Source: Deltaproteobacteria bacterium (GTDB lineage: Bacteria > Desulfobacterota > Desulfobulbia > Desulfobulbales > BM004). From it: a stretch of 7,644 bases of DNA. Of the stretch, positions 1 to 5,430 are shown one piece after another; the stretch's first letter is position 1, and each line of letters begins with the position of its first letter. The translations under genes were made by a program, and so were the position numbers. The notes below the pieces were generated by a model. It was given only the letters and a program-made list of their open reading frames with translations. It was not told the origin of the DNA and did no database searches. The DNA lies in contig JAFDCR010000245.1 in assembly GCA_019312685.1 (NCBI GenBank), forward strand, positions 1-7,644. The letters are read 5' to 3'.

Positions 1-130
1 AAAGAGCTTTTAAGAAATACTAGAACAGATCATCAAGTTTGTATTTTGAAAGCCTACACTGCTGGTTAAAATAATATTCAGAAGTATTAAATGGCTTAGG
101 CGTTAAATCACAACAACTAATAGCAAGAAG

Positions 131-152
131 TGTTCAACATTGCCATTGAACA
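131..152. repeat. Inverted repeat TGTTCAA-8-TTGAACA
   Basis: The arms TGTTCAA (131-137) and TTGAACA (146-152) are perfect reverse complements separated by 8 bases. The dyad lies about 90 bp before the candidate -35 box of the kinase promoter. A palindromic site of this size fits a dimeric regulator, but a 7-bp arm in AT-rich DNA can arise by chance, so an operator role is only a suggestion. Confidence 0.3.
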
Positions 153-241
153 ATTTGACTCTGATTATATCTGAAAAAGCCAATATTGTAGCAAACCATC
201 TTGACTTTGCCTGATTGCACCTTCCTAACACTTTGTGGTAC

Positions 242-270
242 TTGTTTATTGTTAAATATAACCTTACAAT
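242..270 (+). promoter_or_regulatory. Candidate sigma70-type promoter for the hybrid kinase
   Basis: TTGTTT (242-247) and TACAAT (265-270) are separated by exactly 17 bases. The -10 box matches the TATAAT consensus at 5 of 6 positions, the -35 box at only 3 of 6. Transcription would begin near 277, leaving about 75 nt of leader before the kinase start at 352. The surrounding AT-richness raises the chance of a false match. Confidence 0.4.
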
Positions 271-351
271 TTAATTATTGTTTATTACTCGAACTTTTCG
301 AAAAAATAGTTGTGTGTTTTTCTTGTTATTTTTTTAAAAACGAGGCGTCCA

Positions 352-2361
352 ATGGGGCCAAAAGACAAAGAACTGCAAGATGCACTTACTCGCCTGGAAA
401 AATGTTGTCCGGGAAGCACTAGTGATTCAAATCAACAGACTTTAAGCTCGGCACTGCACGAGGCGCTGCTCAATCTCGACCGTGCCAGAAAACAAGAGCA
501 ATGTCTTAAAGAAGAATCGGATGCCTTATTGCAGGGCATGGATATCATAATAAGTTCGGAGAGTACCACCAAAGCTTTTAACATGGTACTGGAGGTATTG
601 AAGAACCTCCTCGGTTTTGATGATGCCTTTGTCCTGCGGGAACAAGGTGACGGCTGTCTCTCAGTAGTGGCAAGCAGTTCTTCCCAATTTGAAAATTCTG
701 TTTGGCAGCCTGGAGCAATGTTTAAGCATGTTCTTGCCGGAAATTCCGTGAATATAGGTGACATTAGCAACTCCACTGACTGGCAGGCTCAACCAACTGA
801 AATACGTCAGAATGTATCATCCGCCCTGCACACACCATTTAAAACGACTACGGAAAGGGCAATGCTGTTATGCACAAGTAGCCAGGAAGGATTTTTTAAC
901 AAATCCCATATCAAACTCCTTGAGCGATTTTCTCCTTTGGCTGGCCAGGCTCTCTATAATATTGAGATCAACGACCTTCTCCGGGATGAAATTAACGAAA
1001 GAAAACAGGCAGAAGAAAGCCTTGAGGCGGCCCTGACGGAACTGCAAAAGGCTGAAAACGCCATCAGAGAGGCCTATGATGATTTAGAAATAAGGGTCGA
1101 AAAACGTACCGCCGAATTACGGGACAGCAACATTTTACTGCAACGCGAGATCAGTGAAAGGAAGCGGGAGGAAGAAGAAAAAGAAAAGATGTTCGCCCAA
1201 CTCCTCCAATCACAGAAAATGGAGTCCATCGGACTTCTTGCCGGCGGCGTGGCCCACGATTTCAATAACATTTTGACCACTATTCTCGGATACAGTGAAC
1301 TTTCCATCATGAAGATGTCGGAAGATGATCCCCTGAGAACACAAATGGAGGATATCCATGCGGCTGGTGTGCAGGCTTCAGCATTAACCCGTCAGCTCCT
1401 GGCCTTCAGTCGCAAACAAATAATGGAGATCAGGGTCATCAACCTGAATTATCTGATAACGAATATGACGAAAATGCTGGGCCGATTGATCGGCGAAAAC
1501 ATCGAACTGAAACTTGACCTCGATAAAAAACTACCAAATATCAAGGCGGATCCTGGCCAGATCGAGCAGATTCTGATGAATATGGCGGTCAACTCAAAAG
1601 ATGCCATGCCGAATGGCGGTGACCTCTCTATTCGGACTATGGCCGTTTTCATCAATAAAGAAGAAACTACTGTCCATTCCGGCATAAAACCCGGTACATA
1701 TGTCATGCTTGCGGTTCAGGATACGGGTGATGGCATGACTAAGGAAGTTCAAAATAACATTTTTGAACCTTTTTTTACCACGAAACTCAGGGGAAAAGGG
1801 ACCGGACTTGGCTTGGCAACGGTTTATGGTATTGTCAAACAACACAATAGCTATATCTTTGTCGACAGTGAACCGGGGCAGGGAACACTCTTTTCTATCT
1901 ACTTTCCGGTTACGGAAAAAGAGGTGCCGGAACGTAAACCTGCCCGGCCTAAACTTAAAACCTCTCGGCAGGCCACTGAAACCATGCTCGTGGTAGACGA
2001 TGATGCATCCATACGAGACTTTATCACGAACACTCTCTCGCCGATTGGCTATACATGTTTAAAGGCCGCAAACGGTATTGAAGCATTACAACTTGTCCAG
2101 GAATCCAGGAATACTATTGATCTGCTGCTCACCGATGTTGTCATGCCCGGGATGAATGGCCCTGATTTGGCTAAATTATTTAAGAAGCAGTTTCCGGAGT
2201 CAAAAGTAATTTTTATGTCCGGGTATATGTCCAACGTCGATTTCAGCGATATTATAGTCCTTGAGGAGGCTTTTTTGCAAAAACCCTTAACCCCCACAAA
2301 GCTCTTGGACAAACTTGATGAGGTCTTGGGCGTTCAGCCGGAGAATCGGCAAGAAGGGTGA
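352..2361 (+). CDS. Soluble hybrid sensor histidine kinase (GAF-HisKA-HATPase-receiver)
   Basis: A 669-residue cytoplasmic hybrid kinase. It autophosphorylates a histidine in response to an unknown signal and passes the phosphate to its own receiver. Visible parts are: a GAF-like sensor at about residues 71-205; a charged coiled coil at about 205-290, with two E-R-K repeats; a HisKA domain with phospho-acceptor H302 in AHDFNN; a HATPase with N-box N414, G1 box DTGDG from 457 and G2 box GKGTGLGL from 481; a linker; and a receiver at about 543-660 with acidic pocket D549-D551, phospho-acceptor D595, S623 and K644. I chose the ATG at 352 because GAGG at 342-345 lies 6 nt before it. An in-frame ATG at 310 would add 14 residues but has no ribosome binding site. 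There are no membrane segments. No DNA-binding output is attached, so a separate partner must act downstream. The selenoprotein gene starts 44 nt after the stop and may share its transcript. The domain assignment is firm; the signal cannot be told. Confidence 0.93.
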   Translation: MGPKDKELQDALTRLEKCCPGSTSDSNQQTLSSALHEALLNLDRARKQEQCLKEESDALLQGMDIIISSESTTKAFNMVLEVLKNLLGFDDAFVLREQGDGCLSVVASSSSQFENSVWQPGAMFKHVLAGNSVNIGDISNSTDWQAQPTEIRQNVSSALHTPFKTTTERAMLLCTSSQEGFFNKSHIKLLERFSPLAGQALYNIEINDLLRDEINERKQAEESLEAALTELQKAENAIREAYDDLEIRVEKRTAELRDSNILLQREISERKREEEEKEKMFAQLLQSQKMESIGLLAGGVAHDFNNILTTILGYSELSIMKMSEDDPLRTQMEDIHAAGVQASALTRQLLAFSRKQIMEIRVINLNYLITNMTKMLGRLIGENIELKLDLDKKLPNIKADPGQIEQILMNMAVNSKDAMPNGGDLSIRTMAVFINKEETTVHSGIKPGTYVMLAVQDTGDGMTKEVQNNIFEPFFTTKLRGKGTGLGLATVYGIVKQHNSYIFVDSEPGQGTLFSIYFPVTEKEVPERKPARPKLKTSRQATETMLVVDDDASIRDFITNTLSPIGYTCLKAANGIEALQLVQESRNTIDLLLTDVVMPGMNGPDLAKLFKKQFPESKVIFMSGYMSNVDFSDIIVLEEAFLQKPLTPTKLLDKLDEVLGVQPENRQEG

Positions 2362-2405
2362 TAGACTATTCAATTAAATCTTTTAAGTTAATGGAGGAAT
2401 AAAAA

Positions 2406-2744
2406 ATGTCAGAACCTAAATTGCTCACCGAAGAAAAAAAAGACGTTTTTTTTAAATTCTACGAAAACGCGAAAGATAATGATCTCATCCCGGCAAAGTA
2501 CGCGCACATGATACACACAGCTGTTGCCATGGCAACAGGGTGTTACCCTTGAATGGAGGTTTACTTCGGCGTTGCCGAAGAAATGGATATAACCGAGGAA
2601 GAACTAGCAGCAGTCCGCGCTATGGTTATGGCTGTTACAGCTGGACGGATATTTTTCCAGTCAAAAACCATAGTAGAAAGAATGAAAGAAACTGGCTCTA
2701 CGGAGGAAACAGAATCTGAGTGTTCTCCTGGTTGTTGTGAATAA
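2406..2744 (+). CDS. AhpD/carboxymuconolactone decarboxylase-like selenoprotein (CxxU, UGA at 2550-2552)
   Basis: One continuous frame of 112 residues if the in-frame TGA at 2550-2552 is read as selenocysteine (residue 49). GGAGG at 2393-2397 lies 8 nt before the ATG, whereas the ATG directly after the TGA (2553) has no ribosome binding site, which favours readthrough. The protein is helical and matches the AhpD/CMD core. The segment HTAVAMATGCYPUMEVYF carries the redox pair C46-Y-P-U49, where the family normally has CxxC. It is followed by the typical ITEEEL turn and a helix ending TAGR. In AhpD this pair reduces peroxiredoxin or peroxide, so a thiol/selenol peroxidase or reductase role is likely but inferred. 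Odd points: the usual histidine four residues after the second Cys is Tyr53, and the tail ends in C106-x3-C110-C111. A hairpin fitting a bacterial SECIS follows the UGA. The alternative is a nonsense mutation or read error, but a stop exactly at the catalytic Cys with a SECIS-like hairpin makes that unlikely. Standard gene calling would give a 48-codon and a 63-codon fragment. Confidence 0.85.
2521..2538. repeat. Perfect 18-bp palindrome within the selenoprotein gene, 11 nt before the UGA
   Basis: CTGTTGCCATGGCAACAG is identical to its own reverse complement. As RNA it can fold into a 7-bp stem with a CATG loop, ending 11 nt before the UGA. It encodes residues of the conserved helix just before C46. 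Its right arm GGCAAC (2531-2536) is also complementary to GTTGCC (2571-2576) in the SECIS hairpin, so the two structures could exclude each other. Any effect on UGA decoding is speculation. Confidence 0.7.
2558..2594 (+). promoter_or_regulatory. Putative bacterial SECIS element
   Basis: CTTCGGC (2564-2570) and GCCGAAG (2574-2580) form a perfect 7-bp stem with loop GTT (2571-2573). The loop begins 18 nt after the UGA. Known bacterial SECIS elements have an apical loop with a G near its 5' side, roughly 16-37 nt after the UGA, and this one fits. A short lower stem GGTT (2558-2561) with AACC (2591-2594) is possible across an internal loop. SelB would bind the apical part to deliver Sec-tRNA. The bulged U known from the E. 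coli fdhF element is not obvious. Confidence 0.72.
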
Positions 2745-3106
2745 CTAACACAAGTCAACCTTTCTACTATGCATTAAATTAAAATTCGTGAATGATTCTT
2801 AAAATATCAATGTGCCCAATGGATATTGACTGAAGATAACTGCAACGAGTATTCAGTTTCCCTAACTTCCCAAATACTTCATATAACATTCAGTATTATT
2901 TAACTCTGAGGCTGAGGCAAAGTTAATCTTTCATAACAGTAATTATTCCCTGTCACTTTAGGCTTGCCATAAGCAAAAGACATCTTAATTTTTAAATAAG
3001 AAGAATAATAACTAATACTAAAAACTCTCACGATTTCTGTCCTGGGGTGCTTCTCTGAATTTCAGGAGGCAAACCAGAAGGGCAGATGGGAAAGGGGGTG
3101 GAAAAT
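2745..3106. other. AT-rich spacer between the selenoprotein and the small hypothetical gene
   Basis: No gene is supported in this stretch. No strong intrinsic terminator follows the selenoprotein gene; the best dyad is a weak AATATC/GATATT pair near 2804-2826. The far end carries AGGAGG at 3064-3069, which is too distant to serve the start at 3107 well and can pair partly with TCCTG at 3040-3044. I could not assign a promoter with confidence. Confidence 0.5.
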
Positions 3107-3343
3107 ATGTTTAATAAAAATGAAGTTTGTCAAAAAATAACTGAACTTAATCCGGATTTAGGTACCTGTGGTGTTGATATTGAAACGTATTACAGTGCTT
3201 CAAAAAAATCCTGGATCATTGTCTCGAAAAAAGGCGATCATGATATAGTTCATTATCTTGACAAGCAGGATGTTAAGAAATGTCTGGATGGAGTACAGTG
3301 TTTTTCCCTGGGGATTGATGTCGCTGAACTGACGAGACTTTAG
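3107..3343 (+). CDS. Small conserved protein of unknown function (78 aa)
   Basis: I do not recognise a named family, although the shape (N-terminal helix, then a Cys-Gly followed by beta strands, then an acidic helix with two cysteines) resembles small uncharacterised proteins I associate with Desulfobacterota. I chose the ATG at 3107 because GGGGGTGG at 3094-3101 is an apt ribosome binding site 5 nt away. An in-frame ATG at 3086 would add seven Gly/Lys-rich residues that mostly encode this site. The 78 residues have no signal peptide or membrane segment, so the protein is probably cytoplasmic. Four cysteines (C8, C21, C59, C65) could bind metal or respond to redox state, but no CxxC pair exists. 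The gene stands alone between an AT-rich spacer and a convergent transporter gene. Codon use looks genuine. Confidence 0.75.
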   Translation: MFNKNEVCQKITELNPDLGTCGVDIETYYSASKKSWIIVSKKGDHDIVHYLDKQDVKKCLDGVQCFSLGIDVAELTRL

Positions 3344-3440
3344 GAGAGACACCCTGCCACGGATACAATCCAGTTTACCATGCCTTGCTCCTTTAAGGGT
3401 CGTAGAAGATTTCTCATATCGCTCTATTTCTCCCTAAAGT
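3337..3440. repeat. Long-range inverted repeat spanning the end of the small gene
   Basis: ACTTTAGG plus GAGA (3337-3349, with one bulged A) is complementary to TCTCCCTAAAGT (3429-3440). The pairing gives 12 bp around a loop of about 79 bases. The left arm includes the stop codon TAG at 3341-3343. It may protect or end the transcript, but there is no T-run, so it is not a standard terminator. Confidence 0.35.
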
Positions 3441-3672
3441 AGAGTTCAGGTAAATAGATATTTTTATCTCTTGGTGCTGACCATTGCTTGCCGCAGAAGA
3501 AACTGTTTTGAGGCCGGCGCAGGGGTAAGGTGTGTGCCTGAGGCCCCGGTATATTCTGATTCAGGCTCATTTTGAGGGAGCGGTTTACTCAATAGCGTTG
3601 GCAGGCACGTCAGGCTGTTAATACGTTGACTCATCCAATTTGTGATCTGAGCGGCCCGCGTAATAAGTAAAT
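3344..3672. other. Intergenic region between convergent genes
   Basis: The stretch separates the small + strand gene from the transporter on the - strand. I find no supportable ORF and no clear stem plus T-run on either strand, which is unusual for a convergent junction. It has a GC-rich patch at about 3510-3550, with TGAGGCC recurring. The long-range inverted repeat listed separately covers its left part. Confidence 0.5.
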
Positions 3673-4497
3673 TTAAACAAAAAGCAGCAGGCTGACAGCC
3701 ATAACCGCCATCCCACCGACTACACCGTACATCGCAATATGATGCTCACCATATTTCTCTGCAGTTGGTAGAAGTTCATCCAGTGAGATAAAAACCATGA
3801 TGCCGGCGACTACGGCAAAGAGAAGGCCGAAGACAAAATCATTGAAATAGCGAAACAGCAGAAAATAGCCGATCATCGCCCCAACAGGCTCTGACACCCC
3901 TGACAGAAATGAATAGAAAAAAGCCTTTTTTCTACTGCCGGTAGCATAATAAAGAGGCACTGATACAGCTATTCCTTCAGGTATATTATGGATGGCAATT
4001 GCAACAGCAATACTCAAACCAAGAGCCGGATCCTGCAAGCCCCCCACAAAGGTGGCCAATCCCTCGGGAAAATTATGGATGGCAATTGCCAGGGCAGAAA
4101 ACATTCCCATTCTATGCAGGTTTTTCCTTCTTTTTAATTCTGCCTCATCAGAGATCTCCATATCGCTTGGATCACGGATTTCATGGGGATTCTCAAATGA
4201 CGGCACGAGTTTGTCAATGAGAGCAATAAGCAAAATACCAGCAAAAAAAGCCAGGGTGGTATACAGGTAACCCATTGAAGCGCCTTCGGCTGACTCTAAA
4301 GCAACTCTTCCTTTTACAAAAATTTCAATCATTGAAACATAAATCATCACCCCTGCTGAAAAGCCCAGGGCGCCGGTTAGAAAACGGGTGTCTGTCTTCT
4401 TGGCAAAAAAGGCCAGGGCACTCCCAATACCGGTTGACAGTCCTGCAAATAGAGTAAGAGAAAACGCGAATAAGACTTCACTTGGGCTATAAAGCAT
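3673..4497 (-). CDS. zupT: ZIP family divalent metal transporter, ZupT-like
   Basis: A 274-residue inner-membrane protein that imports divalent metals such as zinc, iron or manganese into the cytoplasm. About eight hydrophobic segments are visible, with the N-terminal one at about residues 7-30. The two signature metal-site helices are plain: HNFPEG at 141-146 and HNIPEG at 170-175. Other landmarks match E. coli ZupT: the SMIE segment at 55-58, the SLDELLP segment at 238-244 and the final GGMAVMAVSL helix. The cytoplasmic loop between segments 3 and 4 (about 100-130) is acidic and then basic, and has two histidines (H105, H128). The length is slightly above ZupT (257). The ATG at 4495-4497 follows a weak GAG-containing site. 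A perfect dyad lies 35 bp upstream, and a structured element about 100 bp upstream. Family membership is very secure; metal preference cannot be read from sequence, so the symbol is by similarity. Confidence 0.93.
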   Translation of the reverse strand: MLYSPSEVLFAFSLTLFAGLSTGIGSALAFFAKKTDTRFLTGALGFSAGVMIYVSMIEIFVKGRVALESAEGASMGYLYTTLAFFAGILLIALIDKLVPSFENPHEIRDPSDMEISDEAELKRRKNLHRMGMFSALAIAIHNFPEGLATFVGGLQDPALGLSIAVAIAIHNIPEGIAVSVPLYYATGSRKKAFFYSFLSGVSEPVGAMIGYFLLFRYFNDFVFGLLFAVVAGIMVFISLDELLPTAEKYGEHHIAMYGVVGGMAVMAVSLLLFV

Positions 4498-4532
4498 TGA
4501 TCATCTCGTTTGTTAGAGTAATTTCCCTTTTG

Positions 4533-4548
4533 GGCAATACCAATTGCC
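4533..4548 (-). promoter_or_regulatory. Operator-like dyad GGCAAT-4-ATTGCC upstream of the ZIP gene
   Basis: GGCAAT (4533-4538) and ATTGCC (4543-4548) are perfect reverse complements around ACCA. The dyad lies 35 bp before the transporter start. On the - strand it directly follows a weak promoter-like pair, TTGATT and TAAATA, spaced by 17. A repressor here would block transcription, which fits metal-controlled expression. It does not match the Fur or Zur consensus I know, so the regulator is unknown. It could also form a hairpin in the leader RNA. Confidence 0.4.
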
Positions 4549-4593
4549 TTATTTAAAAGAGGATGAAAAACAAATCAATGATTTAAAGGTGTT

Positions 4594-4645
4594 TTGCCGC
4601 AAAAGTAATTTTACCTGTAAACCTTAGTTAGGTTTCCAGCGGCAA
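4594..4645 (-). ncRNA. Candidate branched structured RNA in the regulator-ZIP spacer
   Basis: An outer 7-bp stem TTGCCGC (4594-4600) / GCGGCAA (4639-4645) encloses a perfect 6-bp hairpin AAACCT (4619-4624) / AGGTTT (4630-4635) with a 5-nt loop. A second small pairing GTAA/TTAC is possible in the remaining 18 nt, making a three-way junction. It could be a leader or riboswitch-like element of the downstream transporter, a processing site, or a weak terminator after the regulator gene. It matches no riboswitch class I know. The perfect pairing at two levels is the only evidence, and it reads almost equally well on both strands. Confidence 0.35.
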
Positions 4646-4695
4646 TGTTAATAATAGGAATTTGAAAAAATAATAAGGGAAATAATGCTGCCTGC

Positions 4696-5070
4696 TTAAT
4701 TCAGGGCGGCTTCCATTTTGGCAATAATAGTATCTACCGGAAAGGGTTTTTGCAGGAAAGATACCTTATGGCCGGCAATACTGTAGAGAGTTGTAGGCAG
4801 GCTGAAAGCGGACATGAAAAGAACTTTGATCATAGGATATAAAGCAAGCAACTGTTTGGCAAGGGTTATGCCGTTTATTCCCGGCATTTTTATATCTGTG
4901 AGCAGCAGGTCGATGGGGGGATGATTTGCAGCAATCTCAAGCGCTTCCTCGCCGCTTGAAGCCAGGATCGTCTGATATTCATATTCTGCCAAAAGCTCTT
5001 TGAGAAAATCCAGAATAGCCGGATCATCATCCACTACAAGTACTGTTATCGGGTGCTTCCTGTCAATCAT
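4696..5070 (-). CDS. Receiver-only response regulator (CheY-like)
   Basis: A 124-residue single-domain receiver that is phosphorylated by a sensor kinase and signals by protein contact, as no output domain follows. Key residues are present: acidic pocket D14-D16, phospho-acceptor D59 in LTDIKMPG, S87 as switch Ser/Thr, and K108 in FLQKPF. I chose the ATG at 5068-5070 because GGAG lies 9 nt upstream and the translation then begins just before the first beta strand. An in-frame ATG at 5130 would add 20 unrelated residues behind a poor ribosome binding site. The sequence resembles the receiver of the hybrid kinase in this window (shared LLLTD, MPG-NG and FLQKP segments), which is normal for this receiver subgroup. 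It lies upstream of the ZIP transporter on the same strand but 198 bases away. No kinase is adjacent, so its partner is unknown. Confidence 0.88.
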   Translation of the reverse strand: MIDRKHPITVLVVDDDPAILDFLKELLAEYEYQTILASSGEEALEIAANHPPIDLLLTDIKMPGINGITLAKQLLALYPMIKVLFMSAFSLPTTLYSIAGHKVSFLQKPFPVDTIIAKMEAALN

Positions 5071-5430
5071 CGCTTGCCGCTCCAGTTTAATCAGTAAAGA
5101 AACAAACCTTGATAATTCACGCCAATACATCTGTTGATCTCAAATCCTGGCTGAGGCTCGGGATTTTCAATCCACAGCTATTTATTATGCAAAAAACGAA
5201 CCGGATCAGGAGCGGTTTTGGAATTTTTTTGTCTTATTGAGTACTGGCGCGGTTTTGGAGCGATTGAAAAGCGAGACGGACACATACGGTAACAAAATCA
5301 GGACCAGTTCTTGACAAAATTTGTCACAGAAATGCCAGGCCTCACTGCTGCCGCTTTGCGAAAAAGTAAAGGTTAACTGATCCCAGATGTGATTTTGCAA
5401 AAAAGACTGCCTGCAGGAACAACCGTGGTA
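5071..5430. other. Spacer between elbB and the receiver gene
   Basis: No convincing gene is present; a 64-codon frame at 5206-5400 on the - strand has low complexity, no ribosome binding site and no family features. The segment holds an 11-bp direct repeat GCGGTTTTGGA at 5212-5222 and 5249-5259, a small hairpin GGATT/AATCC at 5161-5173 and a candidate terminator at 5191-5217. The receiver promoter should lie here, but I could not pick one. Confidence 0.5.
5191..5217 (-). terminator. Weak candidate intrinsic terminator downstream of hpt-elbB
   Basis: On the - strand, AACCG pairs with CGGTT (plus-strand 5199-5203 and 5213-5217) around a 9-nt loop. This is followed within 2 nt by six T residues (A-run at 5191-5196). 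It lies about 215 nt beyond the elbB stop and before the receiver gene, as expected for a boundary. The stem is short, hence modest confidence. Confidence 0.35.

Larger units (their letters stand above)
1..351. other. AT-rich non-coding region upstream of the hybrid kinase
   Basis: I see no convincing gene here. Frame 1 is open from base 1 to a TAA at 67-69 (22 codons) and could be the tail of a gene outside the window, but I cannot identify it. The stretch holds a 7-bp dyad (131-152) and a sigma70-like promoter (242-270), both listed separately. It is very AT-rich, as expected of an upstream regulatory region. A 73-codon reading frame at 201-422 overlaps the kinase in another frame and has no family features. 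Confidence 0.6.

Noticed and set aside
1..69. Open frame of 22 codons ending at TAA 67-69, possibly the tail of an upstream gene
   Set aside because: Too short to recognise, and the surrounding composition looks non-coding.
310..351. N-terminal extension of the hybrid kinase with a short hydrophobic stretch
   Set aside because: There is no ribosome binding site at 310, while a good one precedes the ATG at 352; the hydrophobic stretch is too short for a membrane segment.
2553..2744. Separate 63-residue ORF starting directly after the TGA
   Set aside because: It has no ribosome binding site and begins in the middle of the AhpD-like fold; it is the downstream part of the selenoprotein reading frame.
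5206..5400. 64-codon frame on the - strand between elbB and the receiver gene
   Set aside because: No ribosome binding site, no recognisable motif, and it overlaps the candidate terminator and direct repeats.
5397..5415. CCTGCAGG followed by a T-run just after elbB on the - strand, as a terminator
   Set aside because: Only a 4-bp stem with a 2-nt loop can form, which is too weak to support the call.
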